Below are positions 24,239 through 32,078 of a stretch of DNA of 64,000 bases, piece after piece. The notes beneath the pieces are model-generated. The model had not been told where the DNA came from, did no database searches, and saw only the letters and a program-made list of their open reading frames with translations. The position numbers and the translations under genes are program-made. The number at the start of each line of letters is the position of its first letter. Position 1 is the first letter of the stretch. Source of the stretch: Eggerthella sp. YY7918 (GTDB lineage Bacteria; Actinomycetota; Coriobacteriia; Coriobacteriales; Eggerthellaceae); NCBI RefSeq assembly GCF_000270285.1, contig NC_015738.1, positions 1,674,001 to 1,738,000 on the forward strand. The letters are read 5' to 3'.

Positions 24239-24568
24239 CGCCCATTTCGACACCTCATTCGTTGGGCCGCGGAGGACGTAAGTAGACCCTGCAGCACGTC
24301 GGACACACGACAAGTTTCAAAGGCGCCGCATAGCGCCGACGGAGCCATGACGGCGGCCGGCAACGAGCTCGACGCCTCGGACAGCCGTCATCGGCACGCC
24401 TGCGACAAGGTGCTCCTCGAACGATTCAGCGGCGATGTTGTGTCCAGAAAGGAGGGAGGGAAGAAGAGCGCGGGGCTGAACGGGCAATCGCTTACCAAAA
24501 CAACGGCCAAAAGGGCATCAAGCCCGATGAGCACGCCCTTTAGTCCGCCCCGCCCCTCAATTCAACGC
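24239..24568. other. intergenic region without recognised gene
   Basis: About 330 bp. Short frames on both strands show no family features and no good ribosome-binding site. Confidence 0.4.
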
Positions 24569-24608
24569 GCCCCAGCGTGGCTGCACCTTTGCACAACCAC
24601 GCTGGGGC
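24569..24608 (-). terminator. hairpin terminator after surface protein
   Basis: GCCCCAGCGTGG at 24569-24580 and CCACGCTGGGGC at 24597-24608 form a perfect 12-bp stem with a 16-base loop, 13 bp past the surface-protein stop. The U-tract is weak. Confidence 0.65.
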
Positions 24609-24621
24609 AACTGGTCAAACG

Positions 24622-24978
24622 CTATTTCTGCATCCGACGCGATGCACGGATCGCTATTACCACCGCGCCTGCGGCGATCAGCGCAACGCCCGCGAAGGCG
24701 TAGGCCAAAACAGCGGTCGCATCGCCCGTTTTCGCGAGCTTCTCGGTATGCCGCTGGCCCTGGTCGGCCGATTTCGAGGGCGTCTCGCCCTCATTTTGCG
24801 GCGTCCCGGGCGTTTTGCCATCAGGATTCTCCCCGCTCGGGGGCGTCTCGCCGCCGGGGTTAGGGTCAGGCGTGTTGCCACCGTTACCGGGATCGGGGTC
24901 GGGAATGGGGTCTCCGCCACCGCCCTCGGTGCCTGAGCCCGGGTCGGGATCGGGGTCCGGGTTCTCGCCACCGGTGAA
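24622..24978 (-). pseudogene. LPxTG-like cell-surface protein, C-terminal fragment
   Basis: The minus-strand frame from the IS3 edge reads a Pro/Asp/Gly-rich stalk (repeats of PDPDPG and GGETPPSGENPDG), then a sorting signal LAKTGD, a hydrophobic helix of about 20 residues and a short basic tail (RASRRMQK) before TAG at 24622-24624. This is the classic sortase anchor layout, with LAKTG as a variant motif. The N-terminal functional part has been removed by the IS3 insertion and is not elsewhere in the window. Confidence 0.8.
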
Positions 24979-26282
24979 TCTACCCCGATTTCATTGACAG
25001 GTGCTACGCCGCTTCCTGGCGGCCTTCCTCCTCGGGCCAGTTGGCCCGCTCGAACTCCTCGGGGCTGAGGTACCCCAGCGCCGAGTGCGTCCTGACCCTG
25101 TTGTAGAAGCACTCTATGTAGTCGAAGACCTCGAGCGCCGCCTGGTCGCGGCTCTCGAAGGTGCGCGCGTGCACGCACTCGGCCTTGACGAGGCCCATGA
25201 GCGACTCCATGGCCGCGTTGTCCCAAGGCGACGCGATGGAGCCCATGGACGGCCTGATCCCCGCGTCCCGCATCGTCTTCCCCAGCTGCAGCGAGACGTA
25301 CTGGCTGCCGTGGTCGGAGTGGTGCACGCAGCCTGCGGGCGGCCTCCTGCGCGCGACGGCCATCTTCAGCGCGTCGTCGGCGAGCGAGGCGTCGATGCGG
25401 GGCGACATGGACCAGCCGACGATCCTGCGGGACCATATGTCCATCACGGCGGCCAGGTAGAGCCAGCCCTGGTGCGTGCGCACGTAGGTGATGTCGGCGA
25501 ACCACGCCCTGTTCGGGCCGTCCGCCGAGAAGTCGCGCCCCACCAGGTCGGGGGCGGCGCACGGCTGCGGCGCCGCCTGCTTTGCCTCGCCTTTGGGGCG
25601 CTTGGCGCAGCCGCGCGTCGTGCCGGCCCAGCCGTTGTCGCGCATGATGCGCGCCACGCGCTTGCGGGAGGTGCGCACGCCCGCCCTCTTGAGCTCCTGG
25701 AACACCTTCGGGGCGCCGTAGATGCCCCGGCTCGCCGAGTGGATCTCGGAGACCATGGCCGCCAGCTCCGCGTCGCGCAGGTCGTGCGCGCTGCGCGGCC
25801 GCTTTCTCCATGTGCGGTGGCCCTGCCTGGTGACGTGGAGGGCCGCGCACATCTCGGATATGCTCCAGGAGCCCTCGTTGAGCAGGATGAAAGCGGACCT
25901 CGCCTTCTTCGCCCCGGCGCCTACAGCTGCCTGCTGGCGAAGAAGGCGCTCGCTTTTAAAAGTATCTCGTTCTCCCTCCTCAGCCGCTCGTTCTCCCCTC
26001 CTCAGCCTGCGGTTCTCCTCGGCGACCTTGAAGGGGTTGCCCTCGGGGGGCGTCGTCGAGGCGTCGGCCCGCCTGACCCAGTCGGCCAGGCTCGACGGGT
26101 CGACGCCTATCTCGCGGGCGACCTCCGCGTAGGTGGTCCCCCTCTCGTTGTAGAGCCGCACGGCCTGCTGCTTGAACTCGGCCGTGTACTTGGGGCACGG
26201 TTTTCCCATTCTCTGCCTCCGTTCCTCCGCAACGGCAATGGTGCCGAAGCGGGACTCGATGTGTCAACGGATTCGGGGCAGA
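24979..26282 (-). mobile_element. IS3-family insertion sequence, complete ends
   Basis: Imperfect terminal inverted repeats of about 21 bp: the left end (24979-24999) begins TCTACCCCGATT and ends TTGACA; the right end (26262-26282) begins TGTCAACGG and ends CGGGGCAGA. One transposase reading frame fills the element. No target duplication is seen, and the two flanks are unrelated truncated genes, so an adjacent deletion or recombination between IS copies has occurred. A remnant of a related element lies at 21311. Confidence 0.85.
25004..26209 (-). CDS. IS3-family transposase, OrfA and OrfB in one frame
   Basis: A 401-residue protein. The N-terminal HTH (KYTAEFKQQAVRLYNE) belongs to OrfA. The C-terminal rve domain has the DDE residues in WFADITYV, HHSDHGSQY and AAMESLMGLVK. 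IS3 elements normally join two frames by programmed frameshifting. Here one extra base in the run at 25995-25998 seems to fuse them: the usual OrfA leucine-zipper end (ENERLRRENEILLKASAFF) is still readable in the neighbouring frame and ends in a stop. The fused protein thus lacks the normal zipper sequence and may be inactive. Confidence 0.85.
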   Translation of the reverse strand: MGKPCPKYTAEFKQQAVRLYNERGTTYAEVAREIGVDPSSLADWVRRADASTTPPEGNPFKVAEENRRLRRGERAAEEGERDTFKSERLLRQQAAVGAGAKKARSAFILLNEGSWSISEMCAALHVTRQGHRTWRKRPRSAHDLRDAELAAMVSEIHSASRGIYGAPKVFQELKRAGVRTSRKRVARIMRDNGWAGTTRGCAKRPKGEAKQAAPQPCAAPDLVGRDFSADGPNRAWFADITYVRTHQGWLYLAAVMDIWSRRIVGWSMSPRIDASLADDALKMAVARRRPPAGCVHHSDHGSQYVSLQLGKTMRDAGIRPSMGSIASPWDNAAMESLMGLVKAECVHARTFESRDQAALEVFDYIECFYNRVRTHSALGYLSPEEFERANWPEEEGRQEAA

Positions 26283-26491
26283 TTCAGATTCATCGCGCAC
26301 GCCTTGGCGGCGAGCTTCAGCCTGCCGTTCGCCGCGAGGTAGGCCGCCGCGATCGCCTGCAGGAGTACCGTCTCGAGCAGCCCGGTGACCAGCATGGCGG
26401 CGACCCCCACTGCCAGAAAGGACGCGAGGTGCGTCCTGGGGTCGAGTCCGAGGACCCCCGTCCTTATGTCCGCCTCTTCCGCCCGGCTCAT
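26283..26491 (-). pseudogene. ECF transporter T-component, N-terminal fragment
   Basis: About 69 codons before the IS3 right end: a short polar N-terminus, the LDPRTHLASFLAVG segment typical of EcfT/CbiQ N-termini and one hydrophobic stretch. The start overlaps the stop of the MptD-like gene by four bases, the normal S-T coupling. The coupling helices and the ATPase gene are lost, so this ECF system cannot work by itself. Confidence 0.75.
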
Positions 26492-27099
26492 GCGATCTTC
26501 GCCTTGCGGACGTGCTTCTTCAGGAACTTGGAGCCGATGAGGCCGCCGACGACCGTTCCCGCGACGAACATCGCCATCATGAGCAGGATCCAGGGAAGCT
26601 CCGTGTACTGGGCCACCATCGCCGCGACGTCCGCGGCGTCATAGTACGTTCCGAGCTGCTCCATGTAGGCCTCGCGGAAGAGCAGGTAGGGCATGATGCC
26701 GTGGAAGCCGAACGTCACCCAGTAGACGACGTAGCCGCCGACGATGCGCTTGATGTCGTGGTAGGAGCCCTTACCCCACATGACGAGCTCCCCGACGACG
26801 GCGACCGGGGCGCAGTAGAGCCCTCCCATGAACGTGTAGAGGACGCCGAACACCAGGATCGACGCGGCCAGCACCCCTCTCTTTCCGATACGGTCCGCCA
26901 TCACGACGTAGAACGGCGTCGAGAGCAGGGGGAACAGCCACGATCCCACGAAGAACGTGTTCTGGGGAGCGAGGAGCATGTCCTCGATCATCTTCGCCGC
27001 CATCGTGAGGAACACGATGACGAGGTTGAACACGACGAACGTCAGGATGTCTCGCGTGGTCCATCTGCCGCTTGCCGGTCGGGAGTTGTCTGCCTGCAT
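26488..27099 (-). CDS. MptD/Trep_Strep-type ECF transporter S-component
   Basis: A 203-residue protein with about five or six membrane helices and a conserved C-terminal GxxxGGLIGSKFLKKHVRKA tail, as in MptD family (Trep_Strep) substrate-binding S-components. A second member lies at 36889-37503. The start has an AAGGAGG site. The promoter region (27100-27150) is shared with the divergent AraC gene and holds a DtxR-like box. With its T-component cut by IS3, it could only work with the T and A parts encoded at 37554-39703. Substrate unknown; an iron-containing compound is likely from the setting. Confidence 0.8.
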   Translation of the reverse strand: MQADNSRPASGRWTTRDILTFVVFNLVIVFLTMAAKMIEDMLLAPQNTFFVGSWLFPLLSTPFYVVMADRIGKRGVLAASILVFGVLYTFMGGLYCAPVAVVGELVMWGKGSYHDIKRIVGGYVVYWVTFGFHGIMPYLLFREAYMEQLGTYYDAADVAAMVAQYTELPWILLMMAMFVAGTVVGGLIGSKFLKKHVRKAKIA

Positions 27100-27121
27100 C
27101 GGTAATCCTCCTTGACATGAT

Positions 27122-27151
27122 TGTTAGCCTTAAGAAACTTTGGTCTATAAT
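27122..27151 (+). promoter_or_regulatory. DtxR-like box and promoter, divergent mptD/araC
   Basis: GTTAGCCTTAAG (27123-27134) keeps the core of the DtxR/IdeR consensus (TTAGGTTAGCCTAACC...). A TATAAT box at 27146-27151 lies 17 bp downstream of GTTAGC. The box overlaps the -35 region of araC and the start-side region of the ECF gene, so a repressor bound here could block both directions. Confidence 0.5.
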
Positions 27152-27250
27152 GAGCGAAGAGGAGTCTCCGGAGACCGGAACCGGCGCAAGCGCGACCCGA
27201 TGCGGAAGAAGGGAGCCCAAACTCGGAAGGAAGCAGCTAGGAGTAGGCAA

Positions 27251-28273
27251 ATGAATAGTTTGGAGAAAGACCTTTACGGCGCGGCGTTTCGGAAGTGGGA
27301 AATCTCACCATCCTCGAAAACGCACGAATACGGGCCAGACGGCGCCCTTCGAACCTTCGAAAACGACTTTGGCGAGGGAGAGTACTGGTCTTATTTCCGC
27401 GGGAACCTCTTCGCGATCAACTCCTTCAACATGAGATTCAAGAAAGACTGGGTTTTGAGATACCGGTGCACTGAGCATCTCTGCATCGGGATCTACGACG
27501 AGATCGACGGAGTGGCGCAGAGACAGGGCGCCCCGCTCAGCGTTGGAGCGATTTCGGTGTACCTCGGAGGGGAGGGCGAGGAATACGAGGCACACGTTTC
27601 GGAAGGCGCATCGGCAAAAGGCACGTCGATCACCTTTTCCCCCGATTACTACCGCACGTATCTTCAAGGCAGGTTCGGAAGTATGGGGGACATGAGGAGG
27701 GCCTTTCTGGAAGCCGACGGGAGGCGCGATATGCCCGACCTCGTCAACCTGCTTCGAAAGGCGCGGAGCTACCAAGGCACGGGAATCGCGGCGGAACCCT
27801 TCTACGAAGGGGTGATCGCGGAAGCCGTCGCAACCGTCGTGCAGCATTCCTCTCTGTGCCCCGATAAGCGCGGCGCCGAGCGCCTGTCTCGCGAAGACCG
27901 CAGAGCCATCGATTACATCTGCGGGTATATCGCCTCCAATCTTGAGGGAGACCTTTCCTGCTCCCGTCTTGCAGAAGAACTATACATAGGGCAGACGAAA
28001 TTAAAGGCCCTCTTCAAGGCAGCAACGGGGATGCCCCCATCCTGCTACGTCGCACGAGAGCGCATGGAGGAAGCATCCAGGCTGCTCGTCGAGTCCGACT
28101 CCACGGTAGCCGAAATCGGAAGAGCGGTAGGCTACGCCAAACCCGGCGCATTCACGGAAGCGTTCCAAAGAGGCAAGGGCTGCACGCCTACACAGTTCAG
28201 AAGGCAGCGATGGCCGAATAGCAGTGAGCAGTATGCGCAAGGAGGGACTGCATGCCGGAATTCAGCGCTCTAG
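27251..28273 (+). CDS. AraC family transcriptional regulator
   Basis: About 340 residues. The C-terminal 100 residues form two HTH motifs (LSCSRLAEELYIGQTKLKALF and VAEIGRAVGYAKPGAFTEAF). The N-terminal 220 residues are a ligand-type domain without recognised motif. The ATG at 27251 follows AGGAG. It is divergent from the ECF S-component and overlaps the next methyltransferase gene by 22 bases. This class commonly activates siderophore or metallophore uptake genes in response to the bound ligand, which fits the neighbourhood. Confidence 0.88.
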   Translation: MNSLEKDLYGAAFRKWEISPSSKTHEYGPDGALRTFENDFGEGEYWSYFRGNLFAINSFNMRFKKDWVLRYRCTEHLCIGIYDEIDGVAQRQGAPLSVGAISVYLGGEGEEYEAHVSEGASAKGTSITFSPDYYRTYLQGRFGSMGDMRRAFLEADGRRDMPDLVNLLRKARSYQGTGIAAEPFYEGVIAEAVATVVQHSSLCPDKRGAERLSREDRRAIDYICGYIASNLEGDLSCSRLAEELYIGQTKLKALFKAATGMPPSCYVARERMEEASRLLVESDSTVAEIGRAVGYAKPGAFTEAFQRGKGCTPTQFRRQRWPNSSEQYAQGGTACRNSAL

Positions 28274-29085
28274 AAAACACATTGTTCATCCCGATGCTGG
28301 GCAGGATCTACGCCAGCGAGCATTTTCGGAACATCCTGTACGACGAAACGGCCCTGTCGCTGAAAGACGCGCTGCCAAAAGACCTCACGGACAAAGGCTC
28401 CCAGAGCCAGTACACCCTGCTGGCTTCCGCCTCCCGTTCCGCCAACATGGACCGATACGTCCAGTCCTTCCTTCGCCGCAAGCCAGGCGGCGTGATCGCG
28501 GAGCTGGGATGCGGGCTGGAAACCACCTATTACAGGAACGACGATGGACATACCCGCTGGTACGCCGTCGATCTGCCGGACGTGCTGGAATATCGCAAGG
28601 CGCTGCTGCCCAAGCCGCAACGACAGGCGTGCTTTGCCGGCGACGCCTTTTCGGGCGACTGGATCAGGCGGATCCGCAGCGGCGCGCCGGATGCGCCAGT
28701 GCTGGTTGTCGCCGGAGGCCTGTTCCACTACTTCAAAGAGGAGAAAGTGGTCGCCCTTCTGCGGATGCTGCACGGCTTCGGGAGTGTGGAGGTGGTGTTC
28801 GACGGCGTGAGCAGAATCGGAATGGGCATGATGCGGAAGAAATACATGAAGCAGATGGGGCATGCTGACGCAAGAATGTTCTTCTGCGTGGATTCCGCAG
28901 CGGAGCTCGCCCGAAGAATCGGCGGTGATGCTTGCGCCGTTGCGGAAGAGCCCTATTACCACCATATCGACAAGACCGGACTGAAGCTCTCCACGAAACT
29001 CAGCATGGGCGCATCCGACCGCTTGCGCATGGTGAAGATGATGCACGTGAGAGCGAACGTGGGGGTCGCCCCAACAAAGGGGTGA
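28252..29085 (+). CDS. class I SAM-dependent methyltransferase (LCM/Ppm1-like)
   Basis: A 277-residue protein with the SAM-binding GVIAELGCGLETTYYR motif near residue 85, YAVDLPDVLEYRK as the acidic second strand and a conserved AGGLFHYF motif. This is the pattern of leucine carboxyl methyltransferase-like O-methyltransferases often seen with polyketide or metallophore metabolism. Translation begins inside the end of the AraC gene, so they are coupled. A role in making or modifying a small molecule sensed by AraC is speculation. Confidence 0.82.
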   Translation: MPEFSALENTLFIPMLGRIYASEHFRNILYDETALSLKDALPKDLTDKGSQSQYTLLASASRSANMDRYVQSFLRRKPGGVIAELGCGLETTYYRNDDGHTRWYAVDLPDVLEYRKALLPKPQRQACFAGDAFSGDWIRRIRSGAPDAPVLVVAGGLFHYFKEEKVVALLRMLHGFGSVEVVFDGVSRIGMGMMRKKYMKQMGHADARMFFCVDSAAELARRIGGDACAVAEEPYYHHIDKTGLKLSTKLSMGASDRLRMVKMMHVRANVGVAPTKG

Positions 29086-29218
29086 TGGCGTCGCAAGAGC
29101 CGACCCTTTCCGGCAGGCGGCAATCCGCCTTGCCCCCGAAAACGAGGGAAGGCCCGGCGCCATCGTCGCCGCTCGGTATCGTGTCGTCGCCCGCACGGAT
29201 GCTTCCGAGAGGACGAAA

Positions 29219-29257
29219 GCGGCGCATGCCGCCTGCTGTACGGGTTGCATGCGCCGC
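29219..29257 (-). terminator. hairpin between convergent methyltransferase and feo-dtxR units
   Basis: GCGGCGCATG (29219-29228) pairs with CATGCGCCGC (29248-29257). On the minus strand it is followed by TTTCGTCC. It lies 44 bp beyond the dtxR stop and may serve both strands. Confidence 0.55.
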
Positions 29258-29300
29258 CGGGTTCAATGCGCTTCGCCTGGGCTTTCGGGCGCCCGGGCGG

Positions 29301-29699
29301 TCACCCGCCCCCGCCCTGCCCCCGCAGGCCCGCGAGGTGGTCCGCCAGGCGGCGGAAGGAGGAGCCGGAGATGCAGTGCTCCATGCGGCACGCCTCCTCT
29401 GATGCCGTCCCCCCGTCCACCCCGGCGTCGCAGAGCAGCCGCCTGAAGAACTCGTGCTTCTCGAGCGTGGCGCCGGCGAGGCGGCGCCCCTCGGGGGTGA
29501 GCCGCACGTCGCGGCCTGCCACCTCGACGAGCGACCGGGACGACAGGTTCGCCAACGCTTTGGTGACGCTCGGCCTCGCGACGCCCAGCCGCTCTGCGAT
29601 GTCTACGTTGCGGCAGAACCCCCGCTCGGCGCGGATGACGAGGATCGCCTCGAGGTAGTCCTCAGAGGATTCGGTCGCACCGGTGTTTTCGTACCTCAT
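29301..29699 (-). CDS. DtxR/MntR family metal-dependent repressor
   Basis: A 132-residue protein with the winged HTH (DIAERLGVARPSVTKALANLSSRSLVEV) and the start of the dimerisation domain with metal ligands (EKHEFFRRLL, EEACRMEHCIS). It ends shortly after the second domain and has no SH3-like C-terminus, as in MntR or short DtxR forms. It is 36 bp downstream of feoB, in one unit with feoA and feoB. Three DtxR-like boxes in this window lie before iron or ECF genes, which suggests it is the iron regulator of the region. Confidence 0.88.
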   Translation of the reverse strand: MRYENTGATESSEDYLEAILVIRAERGFCRNVDIAERLGVARPSVTKALANLSSRSLVEVAGRDVRLTPEGRRLAGATLEKHEFFRRLLCDAGVDGGTASEEACRMEHCISGSSFRRLADHLAGLRGQGGGG

Positions 29700-29735
29700 C
29701 TCATCAACCCCGTTCTTTCCCCGAAAAAGAATTTG

Positions 29736-31667
29736 CTAGAAAAACAGCAAACTCACGTGGTAGACCACACATCCGAGCAGAAGCGAGGAGGCTATGTAGA
29801 ACGCCGCCGTTATGACGGTCCACTTCGTCGAGTGGACTTCGGCCCAGGTAGCAGAGACGCTTGCCGCGCACGGCATATTGAACGTGAACGCGAAGATGAA
29901 GGCGAGCGCCTCGGGGGCTGAAATCACCTGAGACATGACCTCTCCGACGTTCGCCGCAGCCGCCCCGCCACCGGTCATGATCCCCACGAGGACGGCGTTC
30001 GGCGTCGCCGCGCCCGTAAAAAGACCCGAGAGCACGCCGAGGGCGGATTCCTTGAGGACGAGCGCGCAGAGCCACGCCGTGAAAGTCTGCCACCCCATGC
30101 CGAACAGCCTCGTCACCGGCTCGATAGCGGTGCCCAGCGCGTAGAGCGCAGACCCTTCAACGCCGCCGGTCGAAGTGTAGGTGAGCGCCCAGATGACGAA
30201 CGCGAAGATTGCGACCACGCGAATGGCACGAACGAACATCTGGCGGCTCTTGAGCAAGGCGCCGCGCACGACGCCCTTCAGATGGGGGCGGTGGTAGGGC
30301 GGAAGCTCCATAACCAAGCCCGAGCGCTCTCCATCCGCCACCAGGCGCGGCCCGAACACCTTGCCGACGATGCCCATGATGACAAGCATCATGGCGAATA
30401 TCCCCACGATCACGAGCGGCGCGCCAAATACGCCGAAGAACGCGACGGCCAGCACCGGCACCACGCCCCACGTGGAGCCGCACGGGATGGCCCAAGCCAT
30501 CATGACGGTGAGCATGCGCTGTCCCCACGAGTCGATGACGCGCGAGCCCGACACGCCGCCCATCGTGCACCCCAGGCACATAAGAAACGGCATGAGCGAC
30601 TTCCCCTGCAGCCCGAAGCGCGCCATGGTGTGGTCGAACACGTAGCCGATGCGCGCCATGTAGCCCGCCTCCTCGTAGAGGCCGAACACAAGGTTGATGC
30701 CGAATACGTAGCCCACCATCATCGTGCCGAAGCACAAGCTGTTGAACACCACGCCCGCGAGGAAACTGCCCACAACGTCAGGCGCGCCCGCCTGCGCGAG
30801 CGCCCCGGCAGCGACCTGCCCGAGCGAAGAGATTGCACCGCCGAGCATCATGATGGGTATGGCGGGAACGAACGCGAGAAGGAACCCTACGAGAATCATG
30901 GCGACGGTGATGGGTTTTGACCAGCGAGAGCCCGTGGCGAGCCGGTCGAAGCGCGACAGCGCGTGCGCTTTCTCGGGAGCGGACACCGCCCCGTCGAGGA
31001 GCCATTCGATCCAGGCGAACCGCGCCTTCCCCGCCCCCTGCGCCGTCGCCGGGGCGGAAGCCATCTCCCGACGCAAGCGGTCGTCGTCAATGGACGGGCG
31101 CTCGCGCGCCGTCCGCTCGATGGCGCAAAGCAGATTCCCGTACCCTTCCGGACGTGACGCCACGAGCGGCACGACAGGAATCCCGAGCCGCTGCTCGATA
31201 AGCGCCGAATCGATGCGCTTGCCTTGACCCTCCGCAACATCCATGAGATTCAAAGCAAGGAGAGAGGGCTGCTCCGGGTGCGCGGCAGCGAACTCGGCGA
31301 GCATGTAGAGGCTGCGCTCGAGCTGGGAGGCGTCGGCCATCACGACCACAACGTCCGCATCGCCGGACTCGAGGTAGTCACGCGTCACCTCCTCCTCGGG
31401 CGAGTTGGCGGAAAGGCCGTAGGCTCCGGGGAGGTCGACCACGCGGCACTGCGTATCGCCAATCCCGAACGACCCCTCTTTCCTCTCGACAGTCTTGCCC
31501 GGCCAGTTGCCCACATGCTGCCTCGCGCCCGTAAGGCCGTTGAACAGGGTAGACTTCCCGGAATTTGGCTGGCCAAGAAGAGCGACCGCAACACCGGCGC
31601 CCTGCCCTCCCGACGTTCTTGCCCCCTTGGCCGCAGGGCAAGCGGCCGCGCACGTCTCGCAACTCAC
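29736..31667 (-). CDS. feoB: ferrous iron transporter FeoB
   Basis: A 643-residue inner-membrane Fe(II) transporter. The N-terminal G domain has GQPNSGKST, DLPGAYGL and NLMD. It is followed by Gate-type membrane cores with conserved segments (GYMARIGYVFDHTMARFGLQG, CLGCTMGGVSGSR). The N-terminus carries a small Cys-rich stretch (CETCAAACPAA). The start overlaps the feoA stop by four bases. Full length for the family. Confidence 0.95.
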   Translation of the reverse strand: MSCETCAAACPAAKGARTSGGQGAGVAVALLGQPNSGKSTLFNGLTGARQHVGNWPGKTVERKEGSFGIGDTQCRVVDLPGAYGLSANSPEEEVTRDYLESGDADVVVVMADASQLERSLYMLAEFAAAHPEQPSLLALNLMDVAEGQGKRIDSALIEQRLGIPVVPLVASRPEGYGNLLCAIERTARERPSIDDDRLRREMASAPATAQGAGKARFAWIEWLLDGAVSAPEKAHALSRFDRLATGSRWSKPITVAMILVGFLLAFVPAIPIMMLGGAISSLGQVAAGALAQAGAPDVVGSFLAGVVFNSLCFGTMMVGYVFGINLVFGLYEEAGYMARIGYVFDHTMARFGLQGKSLMPFLMCLGCTMGGVSGSRVIDSWGQRMLTVMMAWAIPCGSTWGVVPVLAVAFFGVFGAPLVIVGIFAMMLVIMGIVGKVFGPRLVADGERSGLVMELPPYHRPHLKGVVRGALLKSRQMFVRAIRVVAIFAFVIWALTYTSTGGVEGSALYALGTAIEPVTRLFGMGWQTFTAWLCALVLKESALGVLSGLFTGAATPNAVLVGIMTGGGAAAANVGEVMSQVISAPEALAFIFAFTFNMPCAASVSATWAEVHSTKWTVITAAFYIASSLLLGCVVYHVSLLFF

Positions 31668-31888
31668 AAGGCCACCTCCACATCAATCAGTTCGCAATCC
31701 CCTCTGTCGATTGCAACGGCGCTGTCGCGGACGTATACCAGCACGGGGCGCTTTCGGACGTTCTGGAGGACTTCTATACGGCACCCTTCGGTGAGTCCGA
31801 CTGCGGTGACCCGCGAGACGAACCGCGCATCACCCGACACGGCCAAAACGCGCGCAGCCGACCCCTCTTTCATATCGTGCAGTTTCAT
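31664..31888 (-). CDS. feoA: ferrous iron transport protein FeoA
   Basis: A 74-residue SH3-like protein: LHDMKEGSAARVLAVSGD, then TAVGLTEGCRIEVL and a C-terminal VAIDRGDCELIDVEV strand, the standard FeoA layout. It is the first gene of feoA-feoB-dtxR; the start at 31888 has AAAGGAG. FeoA assists FeoB at the cytoplasmic face. The leader contains two hairpins and, further up, a DtxR-like box. Confidence 0.92.
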   Translation of the reverse strand: MKLHDMKEGSAARVLAVSGDARFVSRVTAVGLTEGCRIEVLQNVRKRPVLVYVRDSAVAIDRGDCELIDVEVAL

Positions 31889-31902
31889 TAATCAACTCCT
31901 TT

Positions 31903-31966
31903 CCAGGGCGGGCGTCGTGCCCGCAACCTGGAGAAAGCTTAAGGTTGAAGAGGAAACCTCCTCAAC
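31903..31966 (-). promoter_or_regulatory. two-hairpin leader of feoA
   Basis: Hairpin 1 (31903-31931): CCAGG-GCGGGC pairs with GCCCGC-CCTGG around a five-base loop, immediately upstream of the ribosome-binding site. Hairpin 2 (31944-31966): GTTGA-GAGG pairs with CCTC-TCAAC. Both lie between the predicted promoter and feoA and may control translation or transcript stability. Confidence 0.5.
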
Positions 31967-32000
31967 TCCATGCTATGCAGTCAGCTCCATATCTCAGTGA

Positions 32001-32020
32001 TGTTAGCTATAATTAACTAT
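32001..32020. promoter_or_regulatory. DtxR-like box, divergent feoA/araC
   Basis: TTAGCTATAATTAACTA (32003-32019) is a TTAG...CTA palindrome preceded by TG, resembling the DtxR/IdeR consensus. It includes a plus-strand TATAAT (32008-32013), so repressor binding would cover the promoter core of the AraC gene and lie upstream of feoA. Confidence 0.55.
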
Positions 32021-32078
32021 CAGAAATGCAATCGCCGCTGCCGGAAAGCAGCGGCACGTGTCGAAAGGGGATGGTGCC

